From positions 1-64,000 of the forward strand of contig CACZZZ010000017.1 in assembly GCA_902785825.1 (NCBI GenBank): a DNA stretch of 64,000 nucleotides. The letters are read 5' to 3'. The notes under the pieces are model-generated. The model had not been told where the DNA came from, made no database searches, and worked only from the letters and a program-made list of their open reading frames with translations. This stretch comes from an uncultured Bacteroidia bacterium. GTDB lineage: Bacteria; Bacteroidota; Bacteroidia; Bacteroidales; UBA932. Below are positions 54,210 to 61,094 of this stretch, piece by piece; within the stretch, counting starts at the first letter, position 1, and each line of letters starts with the position of its first letter. The position numbers and the translations under genes are program-made.

Positions 54210-54602
54210 ATGAATATGCTCGAACTAGGAATAAAAGGCTACCAGGAGGAAATAGTCACTCCGGAGCTACTCGCTTGCCATATCGGCAGCGGCACAGTAC
54301 GGGTTTTCGCCACCCCGCTTATGATCACCCTTATGGAACGGACCTGCCGGCTCAGCGTCCAGCCCTATCTCGACGCTGGTTTCGAGACTGTCGGGACACA
54401 TGTCAATGTCAGCCATGTCAGCGCCACACCGGAAGGGATGAAGGTTTGGTGCGACTCGGAACTAATTGGCATTGATGGTCGTAGGCTGACTTTCAAAGTA
54501 GTCGCCCAGGACTCGCATGGAATTATTGGCGAGGGCACCCACGAGCGCTTCATCGTCAACGTCGCCCGCTTCCAGGCCAAGACCGACACGAAACTGGAGT
54601 AG
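54210..54602 (+). CDS. FlK-like hot-dog thioesterase
   Basis: A 130-residue hot-dog-fold protein. It has ATPLMITLMERTC near the N-terminus and the family signature GTHVNVSHVSATPEGMKVWC, with GEGTHERFIVN at the C-terminus. The group is related to fluoroacetyl-CoA thioesterase and is usually annotated as a thioesterase-family protein; it probably hydrolyses small acyl-CoAs. The ATG begins immediately after the stop codon of the isomerase-like gene, so the two are translationally coupled. An alternative start is the second Met (54216). Confidence 0.82.
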   Translation: MNMLELGIKGYQEEIVTPELLACHIGSGTVRVFATPLMITLMERTCRLSVQPYLDAGFETVGTHVNVSHVSATPEGMKVWCDSELIGIDGRRLTFKVVAQDSHGIIGEGTHERFIVNVARFQAKTDTKLE

Positions 54603-54629
54603 GTTTTAGCAGGATTCGCTCTTTTTTAC

Positions 54630-54637
54630 TACCTTTG
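54630..54637 (+). promoter_or_regulatory. -7 promoter box (TACCTTTG) for tRNA-Leu
   Basis: TACCTTTG matches TAnnTTTG, 34 nt before the mature 5' end of tRNA-Leu, in the 69-bp gap after the thioesterase gene. Confidence 0.6.
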
Positions 54638-54671
54638 CGGTCGTGTAAGCGGCAGTATTGTCGATCTACAC

Positions 54672-54756
54672 GCCCTGGTGGTGGAATGGTAGACACGAGG
54701 GACTTAAAATCCCTTGGCCCGAAATGGCTGTGCGGGTTCGAGTCCCGCCCGGGGCA
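54672..54756 (+). tRNA. tRNA-Leu (anticodon TAA)
   Basis: An 85-nt cloverleaf with acceptor GCCCTGG pairing with CCGGGGC (one G-U), discriminator A, T-arm GCGGGTTCGAGTCCCGC and a long variable arm typical of class II tRNAs. The anticodon stem AGGGA/TCCCT encloses the loop CTTAAAA, giving anticodon TAA. CCA is not encoded. The 3' end is repeated at 56429, on the far side of an inserted ATPase gene. Confidence 0.95.
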
Positions 54757-54772
54757 CAAGCTAACTAATTGA
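54743..54772 (+). repeat. Left copy of 30-bp direct repeat (attL-like), overlapping tRNA-Leu 3' end
   Basis: It begins TCCCGCCCGGGGCA and continues ACAAGCTAACTAATTGA-like into the terminator stem. The right copy at 56429-56458 is identical except for one base (GGGGCA here, AGGGCA there). Direct repeats of a tRNA 3' end on both sides of a segment are the signature of site-specific integration into a tRNA gene. Confidence 0.75.
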
Positions 54773-54790
54773 ATATCAATTAGTTAGCTT
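54758..54790. terminator. Intrinsic terminator after tRNA-Leu
   Basis: AAGCTAACTAATTG pairs perfectly with CAATTAGTTAGCTT across a 5-nt AATAT loop (14-bp stem), followed by TGTTTTTCTTTATTT. Its left arm is part of the direct repeat; the right arm is not fully kept in the copy at 56429-56458. Confidence 0.8.
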
Positions 54791-54864
54791 TGTTTTTCTT
54801 TATTTCATAGTCTCCGATAAACTATCAATCTTTCGCCAGACAACCAAATGCCAACGCCCAAAAC

Positions 54865-54914
54865 TTGGAAAAGCGTCCTTTTTGGGCCTCAAATTCTTTG
54901 GAAAAGCGTCCTTT
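54865..54914. repeat. 17-bp direct repeat with 33-bp period upstream of the ATPase
   Basis: TTGGAAAAGCGTCCTTT occurs at 54865-54881 and again at 54898-54914. Nearby sequence also shows related CCAACGCCCAA / CCAAACGCCCAA segments on either side, and TCGAAT occurs three times further on (54961, 54984, 55000). The 271 bp between the terminator and the ATPase start contain no recognisable gene. Confidence 0.6.
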
Positions 54915-55008
54915 ATTCTGTAATCTATCGCCAAACGCCCAAGCAAAATCCAGCCAACTGTCGAATCAAAAATCGGCCAAGTATCGAATCAATTTTTAGT
55001 CGAATATG

Positions 55009-55039
55009 TTGATATTCAGTCAAAAATAATCTAAATTTG
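55009..55039 (+). promoter_or_regulatory. Promoter of the ATPase gene (TTG at 55009, TAAATTTG at 55032)
   Basis: TAAATTTG at 55032-55039 matches TAnnTTTG, and a TTG at 55009-55011 sits 20 bp upstream, in the -33 position expected for Bacteroidota. The ATG at 55062 lies 22 nt downstream. Confidence 0.6.
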
Positions 55040-55061
55040 CGATAAAAATGATGCGAAGAAA

Positions 55062-56345
55062 ATGAAAGAATATAAGAAACGTGTTGCAGACCAAATACTT
55101 TTGGACAAGCTGGAGTCATCTGGCGCTGTTCTCATAGAAGGTCCCAAATACTGCGGGAAGACTACTTTGATGGCCGATCCCGAAAGGTTGAGCCAGAACT
55201 TGGCTTTGGCCAGGACAAATATCTCCCGTTTGCTGGCTGGTAAAACACCGAGATTGATCGATGAATGGCAAATAGCACCACAGTTTTGGGATGCTGTGAG
55301 AAACGAGGTGGATAAAAGGGATGAGGATGGGCAGTTTATGCTCACGGGCTCCGCTGTCCCCCCTAAACCGAAGAAAGATGAAAAAGGGAATATAATTGAG
55401 GAAGAAAAGATTTACCACACTGGAACAGGACGTATCTCTCGCCTTAAGCTTCGTCCCATGTCACTTTGGGAATCTGAAGATTCTACCGGTGATGTTAGTT
55501 TGGGCCATTTGTTTGAGAATGCTTATACGGTGGATGGCGAGAGTCACATTGACCTTGATAGACTCGCTTTCCTGACATGCCGTGGAGGCTGGCCTAAGGC
55601 TGTTTTAAGAAAAAAGGAAAAAGCCTCTTTGGCGCAAGCCTTTGATTACTTCGATTCCGTGGTCAGCACAGATATTAAGAGAGTTGATGATGTGGAGCGG
55701 GATGAAGAACTGGCCAGGCGTATCATGCGCTCCTATGCGCGGAACCAAGGCTCCCAGGCAACTGTCGGGACAATTCTCGCGGACATCAAGAATAATGGCG
55801 ATGAACAGATGTCTGACGCCACTGTTTACAGTTACATCAAGGCACTGAAGGAGATTTTCGTCATAGAAGATTCTACCGCATGGAGCCCTAACCTGAGAAG
55901 CAAAACGGCCATCAGGACTTCCGACACCAGGTATTTCATCGATCCATCCATCGCCACCGCCGCCCTCGGCCTTGGCCCGAAGGATTTAATCAATGATATG
56001 GAGACTTTCGGGCTGATCTTCGAAACGCTGGCCGTGAGGGACCTGAGAGTCTATGCGGACGCCCTTGACGGGAAGGTCTATCATTATCGTGATAAGAACA
56101 ACCTTGAATGCGATGCCGTTGTCCATTTAAGGAATGGCTCGTATGGGCTCGTGGAAATCAAGATTGGAGGGACAGACCTCATCAATGCCGGTGCGGACAC
56201 TCTCACGACCCTGGCCGAAAAGATTGATTCAACCAAAATGAAGAGACCGTCTTTCCTCATGGTTCTTACCGGCATTGGTGATTATCCTTATCGTCGGACA
56301 GAAGATGGAGTTCTTGTCGTACCGATAGGCTCCCTTAGGGATTGA
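55062..56345 (+). CDS. AAA-family ATPase with DUF4143 domain
   Basis: A 427-residue P-loop ATPase. The Walker A region reads LIEGPKYCGKTTLM (residues about 24-37, GxxxxGKT with Cys), a probable Walker B follows at RLIDEWQ, and LTGSAVPPK is a sensor-like segment. The C-terminal half is DUF4143-like, with FIDPSIATAALG, FGLIFETLAVRDLRVYAD and a nuclease-like strand pattern LECDAVVHLRNGSYGLVEIKIGG (Asp...Glu-x-Lys, as in PD-(D/E)XK folds). This is the common archaeal/bacterial ATPase family whose members occur as scattered orphan genes. Here it is the only gene between the two tRNA-Leu direct repeats. Its role is unknown. Confidence 0.88.
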   Translation: MKEYKKRVADQILLDKLESSGAVLIEGPKYCGKTTLMADPERLSQNLALARTNISRLLAGKTPRLIDEWQIAPQFWDAVRNEVDKRDEDGQFMLTGSAVPPKPKKDEKGNIIEEEKIYHTGTGRISRLKLRPMSLWESEDSTGDVSLGHLFENAYTVDGESHIDLDRLAFLTCRGGWPKAVLRKKEKASLAQAFDYFDSVVSTDIKRVDDVERDEELARRIMRSYARNQGSQATVGTILADIKNNGDEQMSDATVYSYIKALKEIFVIEDSTAWSPNLRSKTAIRTSDTRYFIDPSIATAALGLGPKDLINDMETFGLIFETLAVRDLRVYADALDGKVYHYRDKNNLECDAVVHLRNGSYGLVEIKIGGTDLINAGADTLTTLAEKIDSTKMKRPSFLMVLTGIGDYPYRRTEDGVLVVPIGSLRD

Positions 56346-56428
56346 TGTTGACTTTTAGGCCCGCCGGAAATAGCTTGCGTTTTAGCTTGGAAATGTTGTA
56401 ATTCATTGATAATAAGCATAAAAAGTGA

Positions 56429-56458
56429 TCCCGCCCAGGGCACAAGCTAACTAATTGA
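56429..56458 (+). repeat. Right copy of 30-bp direct repeat (attR-like)
   Basis: It begins TCCCGCCCAGGGCA and continues into CTAACTAATTGA, matching 54743-54772 with a single G-to-A difference. It is a free-standing fragment of a tRNA-Leu 3' end: no other part of a tRNA lies upstream of it. Confidence 0.75.
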
Positions 56459-56482
56459 TATTCAATCAAAAAATCTAAGTAC

Positions 56483-57009
56483 TCAGAACCTCCAGCCGAG
56501 GAATACCATGAGGTTGTGGAGATGGACTTGGCCGGAGATGTTGTATTCCGGGTACTGACGGAGCATATTTCTCAGGCCCACACTGGCTTCGAATCCCCAT
56601 TGGAAGTGCTTGCCGCTTTGGATAACGATGCTGGGCTGCAGGCCGATGTCCCATCTCTTGAACTTTTCCTTGTTGTTTCTAGGATCACAGGGGTCGTGAT
56701 CAATGTAATATGTGTCGGGAGTGGTCATGTAGGAGAATTGGGGCCCAAGACCGACAACCATCTTCGTCCCTTCTGTAATGAAATGGTACCAGGCATCACT
56801 GACCACTGCTCACTCACTTTTAAGTCAAGTCCGTACGACAATCTCAGCACGGCCCCGGGAAATACATCGCTGGCCTGATTCCCGGTTTCTCCGAAAAGGC
56901 CTGCTCCAATCATGATATTATTCTCAAGTCTCTTTGGTGAGGATGTCTCTTGCGACCAAAGGGAAATACAAGCCATCAAAGAAATGGTTATAGTGATAAG
57001 TTTTTTCAT
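56483..57009 (-). pseudogene. Frameshifted outer-membrane beta-barrel gene
   Basis: Reading from 57009, frame 1 encodes a signal peptide (MKKLITITISLMACISLWSQ) and a barrel start, LENNIMIGAGLFGETGNQ through EQWSVMPGTISLQKG, then runs into nonsense. The continuation GTKMVVGLGPQFSYM to the C-terminal VFLGWRF lies in the second frame. The two fit together if one G is missing from the run at 56768-56770 (plus strand CCC). The product would be an outer-membrane barrel of about 175 residues. It follows the dual-membrane anti-sigma gene by 7 bp, and its 3' end is 24 bp from the inserted element. A sequencing error cannot be excluded. Confidence 0.7.
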
Positions 57010-57016
57010 CTAAAGT

Positions 57017-58174
57017 TTATTTACCAATATTAATTCGCAGGCCGGTCGCTACGGAGAAAGCAAAAGGATGCTCACTTCGCCAGGTTTCCAACACACGGTT
57101 CTCTGATGGAATGGTCCAGCTCAATTCCGGTTCTACGTAGATTCCGAGGTGTTTCGTGAAATTGAATTGGACGCCTCCCGCACCGATGACGGAGAAACTA
57201 AACCCGTCCCGTTTGATCCTTTCTCCCGCAAGCGTCGCGCCAATACAATAATCGCCTTCAATGCCACCGCCCAGATACACATCCAACCACCTTTTATCCG
57301 CCAGTGTCCAATCCAACCGTAGCGGAATGCCAAGATAATGAGCGAGTTGCTTCTTTTCTCCTGAAATCGAATAGGTTAAGCTGGATTGATACAGGCTATA
57401 TTCGAGACCGGTAGTAACCTTCCATCTCTGGGCGACAGGAATCCCGACGGATAGTCCACCCTTGAACGGGAAATGGTGCGTGGGGCTGCCTGTCAGGACA
57501 TCCTTCGACCCCGAATATTGCCATCCATAATTAGGATCACCCTGATTTACCGGGCTCGCGTCCGCGGCATAACCGGAACCGAGAATTGGTGTGGCAACGG
57601 CCGCAAGCAACCCGCCTCCAGCGATGACTCCCGCGACCGGGGCTCCCTTTATTTTCACGGTCTTGTCGCCGATGTTATCGGGGACGAAAGGAGAAGCGGT
57701 CTTGACGGTCGGATTCGGGGTCTCGGTTTCTTCCTGAGGTTCAGGCTCTTCTATAGACTCCGGTTCTTCGGGGGATTCTGGCTTTTGAGGGCTGACTGAG
57801 GGGTCGGAAACCGAAACTTCGGCGATATGACTTCCGGAACCAGAAGGCTTGGCAATATGACGTCCGGTGATAACCACCTGGGACTGAATGGGTTCTGCAA
57901 TATCAGTGGAATCATTGACAACTGCGACTGGCTGTACCGGCTGCTGGATAATCTGGAGGTTGTTTTCCGGGGCTGAGGGCTGGCGAAAGAAAAAGATGGC
58001 CGCAAGCCCGGCGGCGACAGCAGGGACAAGCGCCCACATAAGCGGGAACCGTCTCGGGGTTGAAACAGGTGCGGAGCCACCGCGAAGAGCACGGAATTCG
58101 GCAAAGACACTTTCAGGGAGGGCCTCGTCGAACTCTTCCATCTTATCCTTGACTATATCTTCCCATTTTCTCAT
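57017..58174 (-). CDS. Dual-membrane-spanning anti-sigma factor with outer-membrane beta-barrel (Dma-like)
   Basis: A 385-residue protein with four parts. Residues 1-40 are a short cytoplasmic anti-sigma-like start (MRKWEDIVKDKMEEFDEALPESVFAEF). A single transmembrane helix spans about 45-64 (MWALVPAVAAGLAAIFFF). A Pro/Glu-rich linker runs from about 65 to 170 (PESPEEPESIEEPEPQEETE). An outer-membrane beta-barrel occupies about 225-385 (LSVGIPVAQRWKVTTGLEYSLY ... FAFSVATGLRINIGK). This architecture matches the Dma family described in Bacteroides thetaiotaomicron, in which one protein reaches from the cytoplasm through the periplasm to the outer membrane. Its ATG overlaps the sigma-factor stop by 4 bp, the expected pairing. 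Confidence 0.78.
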   Translation of the reverse strand: MRKWEDIVKDKMEEFDEALPESVFAEFRALRGGSAPVSTPRRFPLMWALVPAVAAGLAAIFFFRQPSAPENNLQIIQQPVQPVAVVNDSTDIAEPIQSQVVITGRHIAKPSGSGSHIAEVSVSDPSVSPQKPESPEEPESIEEPEPQEETETPNPTVKTASPFVPDNIGDKTVKIKGAPVAGVIAGGGLLAAVATPILGSGYAADASPVNQGDPNYGWQYSGSKDVLTGSPTHHFPFKGGLSVGIPVAQRWKVTTGLEYSLYQSSLTYSISGEKKQLAHYLGIPLRLDWTLADKRWLDVYLGGGIEGDYCIGATLAGERIKRDGFSFSVIGAGGVQFNFTKHLGIYVEPELSWTIPSENRVLETWRSEHPFAFSVATGLRINIGK

Positions 58175-58731
58175 TTACCTTGTTCCTTTAAATAGCGTTT
58201 AATCTTGTCTTTCAACTGTTTCCTTGCCTTTGCCAATATGCTTGTGGAGCCCGTTTCGGTGATCCCCAGCATCTGCGCGATCTCCTGATGAGAATAGTTA
58301 TCGATGCAATACATATTGAAAACAGCCCTTCTCAAATCGCTCAATTCGCTGATCCATTCCCTCAGTTTCTCCTTCGGTATTGTCTCCATCTCATCCTCGG
58401 TCGGTTCTGGAATATTATCCCTCGCCCATAAATCCATGGGAATTGTCCGCCATCGCCTCCTTCGGATCTGGTCAATAGACTTGTTGATGGCAATCCGACT
58501 GATCCATCCATTCAATGAACCCTTCCCGGAATATTTGAAAGAATCAATCCTGTCGAGCGCTTGGTTGAGAGACTCCAGCATCAGGTCTTTCGCCTCTTCC
58601 TCATCTGAAACATATCGCCTGCAGAGTGCGTTGACCTTTACCGCATATCTTCTATACAGTTCATCTTCAGCCTTTCTGTCTTTCAGCGAGCAGTTCCTGG
58701 CCAGCTCCTGCTCGTCCATCTCTTTATACAC
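58171..58731 (-). CDS. ECF RNA polymerase sigma factor
   Basis: A 186-residue sigma-70 family factor of ECF type. Region 2 is visible as DELYRRYAVKVNALCRRYVSDEEEAKDLMLESLNQAL and the helix GSLNGWISRIAINKSIDQIRRRR. Region 4 is visible as LSDLRRAVFNMYCIDNYSHQEIAQMLGITETGSTSILAKARKQLKDKI. The Dma-like anti-sigma gene overlaps it by 4 bp (ATGA), so the sigma factor is probably held inactive by that protein and released by outer-membrane signals. An alternative start is Met5 at 58719. Confidence 0.93.
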   Translation of the reverse strand: MYKEMDEQELARNCSLKDRKAEDELYRRYAVKVNALCRRYVSDEEEAKDLMLESLNQALDRIDSFKYSGKGSLNGWISRIAINKSIDQIRRRRWRTIPMDLWARDNIPEPTEDEMETIPKEKLREWISELSDLRRAVFNMYCIDNYSHQEIAQMLGITETGSTSILAKARKQLKDKIKRYLKEQGK

Positions 58732-58747
58732 TCAAGCGTTTGTCAGT

Positions 58748-58807
58748 GAATGCGTGTCTTTCTCTTTTATGCCATATAAACGCAGCTTTTCCGGGAATGC
58801 GTCTCTT
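58748..58807 (-). promoter_or_regulatory. Directly repeated 13-bp element upstream of the sigma factor
   Basis: GAATGCGTGTCTT (58748-58760) and GAATGCGTCTCTT (58795-58807) differ by one base and have the same orientation, 47 bp apart, in the divergent gap. No TAnnTTTG box was seen for the minus-strand operon, so these could be sites recognised by the ECF sigma factor (autoregulation) or by a regulator. Confidence 0.35.
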
Positions 58808-58813
58808 GGAATA

Positions 58814-58842
58814 TTGTAAACAAATATATAACTTTAACTTTC
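58814..58842 (+). promoter_or_regulatory. Promoter for the cysteine-desulfidase-family gene (TTG 58814, TAACTTTC 58835)
   Basis: TAACTTTC is one base off TAnnTTTG, with a TTG at 58814-58816, 18 bp upstream. It ends 19 nt before the preferred ATG at 58862. Confidence 0.45.
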
Positions 58843-58861
58843 ATAGTGACCTCGCTTGTTT

Positions 58862-60190
58862 ATGACTGGTGAAGAAATAATAGCCCTTATCAAGAGCGAA
58901 GTAAAGCCCGCATTGGGCTGTACAGAGCCGATCGCCGTAGCCCTGGCTGTAGCCAAGGCCGCGGAAATTATTAGTGAAAACTGCACATGTTGTGATTCTT
59001 GGCGCATGCTGGCGGATTTCCGGCTGGATATTGCCGTAAGCGGGAATATCCTTAAAAACGGCATGGGAGTGGGGATTCCGGGCACCGGCATGGTGGGTCT
59101 TCCTGTCGCGGCCGCCCTTGGCGCCGTGTGCGGAGATTCCTCCCGTGGCTTGGAAGTCCTCAGCGGTCTCACGCCAAAGGCCGTTGAAAGGGCCAAGGAG
59201 CTTGTCTCAAAAGGCTGTGTGCATATTTCTGTGGCTGACACAGAACATCTTCTGTATGTGAAGGCTACGGTTTCCGTGGAAGGTGGCCTGGAGGCCAGCG
59301 CCGAGGTGGATCCTCATGCCTATGCCGTGATTGAAGACGACCACGACCGAATCGTGGAGACCAGTTTCGCCAATCACATCCTTATGAGTTCTGAAAGCGC
59401 CGCCGCCGCGGAAGACCATGCCCCGGATTCCTACGACCTTACGGTTAAGGATATTTGGGATTTCGCTCTTTCAGCCCCGTATGACAGCATTTCTTTCATC
59501 CTAGGAGACCGGGACCTCAATCTCGCCTTAGCTGAAGAAGGGCTTAAGGGGGATTACGGACTGAAAGTGGGGAAGGCCATCAGGGAAAACCAGAAAGAGG
59601 TTTTCGGGGACGATTTCATGAGTTATGCGATGGGTATGACTGCCGCAGCTTCGGACGCTCGAATGGCCGGCTGTACCCTACCCGCCATGAGCAACAGCGG
59701 CAGCGGAAACCAGGGCATCACCGTGAGCATGCCCGTGATAGCTTACGCATTGAAGTACAATGTGGCCGATGAGCCCCTGGCCCGAGCGCTTATCCTAAGT
59801 AACCTTGTTGCCATCCACATCAAGCACTACCTTGGGAAGCTCAGCGCCCTGTGCGGCTGCGTGGTGGCATCTACCGGCAGCGCCTGCGGCATAGTTTATC
59901 TGCGGGGCGGAGACTTCAACCAGGTCTGTTACGCGATCAAGAACATGGCCGGGAATATCACCGGTATGGTCTGCGACGGCGCCAAGGTCGGCTGCGCCAT
60001 GAAGGTGGCCTCTGGAGTGTCCTGCGCCGTGCAGTCGGCCGTTCTGGCTCTTCGAGACACCTGCATACCCTCCACTGACGGCATCGTCGAGGACGACGTG
60101 GAAAAGACCATCCGGAACGTGGGAGCCATCGGCTCGGCAGGCATGAAAACCACGGACCGAATGATTCTGGACATCATGTTATGCAAATAG
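58862..60190 (+). CDS. L-cysteine desulfidase / L-serine dehydratase alpha-chain family protein (UPF0597)
   Basis: A cytoplasmic protein of about 442 residues. It has the N-terminal KPALGCTEPIAVALAVAKAAE (Cys thought to bind the Fe-S cluster), GMGVGIPGTGMVGLPVAAALG, SNSGSGNQGITVSMPV and further conserved Cys residues in LSALCGCVVASTGSACGI and GAKVGCAMKVASGVSC. This is the CyuA/YhaM (UPF0597) family, which converts L-cysteine to pyruvate, sulfide and ammonia; older annotation is serine dehydratase. I chose the ATG at 58862 over the in-frame TTG at 58856. The CDF transporter follows by 4 bp and MetX/MetY lie convergently, so the region is rich in sulfur amino-acid functions. Confidence 0.85.
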   Translation: MTGEEIIALIKSEVKPALGCTEPIAVALAVAKAAEIISENCTCCDSWRMLADFRLDIAVSGNILKNGMGVGIPGTGMVGLPVAAALGAVCGDSSRGLEVLSGLTPKAVERAKELVSKGCVHISVADTEHLLYVKATVSVEGGLEASAEVDPHAYAVIEDDHDRIVETSFANHILMSSESAAAAEDHAPDSYDLTVKDIWDFALSAPYDSISFILGDRDLNLALAEEGLKGDYGLKVGKAIRENQKEVFGDDFMSYAMGMTAAASDARMAGCTLPAMSNSGSGNQGITVSMPVIAYALKYNVADEPLARALILSNLVAIHIKHYLGKLSALCGCVVASTGSACGIVYLRGGDFNQVCYAIKNMAGNITGMVCDGAKVGCAMKVASGVSCAVQSAVLALRDTCIPSTDGIVEDDVEKTIRNVGAIGSAGMKTTDRMILDIMLCK

Positions 60191-60194
60191 GCGC

Positions 60195-61094
60195 ATGGAC
60201 AGGGAGAAGGAAATAACCCGTGTGACGCTCGTTGGCAGCGTTGTCAATGTAGCGCTGACCGCTTTCAAGTTCGTGGCGGGAATCCTCGGACGAAGCGCCG
60301 CCATGACTTCGGACGCCATCCATTCGCTCTCCGATCTCCTGACTGACGCCGTGGTGATCATATTCGTGAAAATCAGCGGCAAACCCGCCGACAAGAAGTA
60401 CGAATATGGCCACGGGAAGTTCGAGACCCTAGCGACGGCGTTTATCGGTGTGGCGCTTCTCGTAGTGGCGCTGGGAATCCTCTATCAGGCCGGAGTCGCC
60501 CTTGTCTCTTTCATTCGTGGGGCCGTGATCCCCAAGCCCGGAATGATAGCCCTCTGGGCGGCGATACTCTCGATAGTCCTTAAAGAGGGGGCTTACCAAT
60601 ATACCGTCCATAAAGGCAGGAGCCTGAAGTCTTCCGCCCTTGAGGCTAACGCCTGGCACCACCGCAGCGATGCCCTATCGTCGATCGGAACCTTGATCGG
60701 CATCGGCGGAGCGATCCTTCTTGGCGACAAGTGGACCATTCTCGACCCTCTGGCCTCAGCCGTGGTCGGAATATTCATAATCAGGACAGCTTGGAAACTT
60801 CTTTCCCAAAGCTTCGGCGAGTTGATGGAAGCTTCTCTTCCTAAGGAAGTTGAGAAGGAGATTTTGGATATTGTCACCTCATTCCCTGACGTTCAGGATC
60901 CGCACAACTTGAAAACCCGCCGTATCGGCAACCGCTATGCGATCGAGATGCACATCCGGATGGACGGGAGCACCTCCTTGCTCGACGCCCATTCCAGGAC
61001 CCATTACATCGAGAAGGCCCTGAAAGAAAAGTTCGGCGAGGAGACCCATGTCGTCGTCCACGTCGAACCCATCAAACCCTTTGAAAAACACTGA
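60195..61094 (+). CDS. Cation diffusion facilitator (CDF) family metal transporter
   Basis: A 299-residue inner-membrane transporter with about six transmembrane helices and a cytoplasmic C-terminal domain. The metal-site motifs are SDAIHSLSDLLTDA in helix 2 and NAWHHRSDALSS in helix 5, both with the HxxxD arrangement of zinc/iron CDF exporters. The C-terminal domain (about 210-299) includes VQDPHNLKTRRIGNRYAIEMHIRMD and HVVVHVEP. It probably exports Zn2+, Fe2+ or Mn2+ in exchange for protons. It is cotranscribed with the desulfidase and its stop codon abuts the convergent metX gene. Confidence 0.92.
   Translation: MDREKEITRVTLVGSVVNVALTAFKFVAGILGRSAAMTSDAIHSLSDLLTDAVVIIFVKISGKPADKKYEYGHGKFETLATAFIGVALLVVALGILYQAGVALVSFIRGAVIPKPGMIALWAAILSIVLKEGAYQYTVHKGRSLKSSALEANAWHHRSDALSSIGTLIGIGGAILLGDKWTILDPLASAVVGIFIIRTAWKLLSQSFGELMEASLPKEVEKEILDIVTSFPDVQDPHNLKTRRIGNRYAIEMHIRMDGSTSLLDAHSRTHYIEKALKEKFGEETHVVVHVEPIKPFEKH

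Larger units (their letters stand above)
54743..56458. mobile_element. tRNA-Leu-bounded 1.7-kb insertion carrying one DUF4143 ATPase
   Basis: The segment is bounded by the 30-bp direct repeat and contains only a short non-coding repeat region, one promoter and the ATPase gene. No integrase, recombinase or transposase is present. It interrupts what would otherwise be the junction between tRNA-Leu and the sigma/anti-sigma operon. It could be a relic of a larger tRNA-targeted element or a cargo unit moved by an enzyme supplied in trans. The interior is slightly more AT-rich than the surroundings. Confidence 0.55.
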
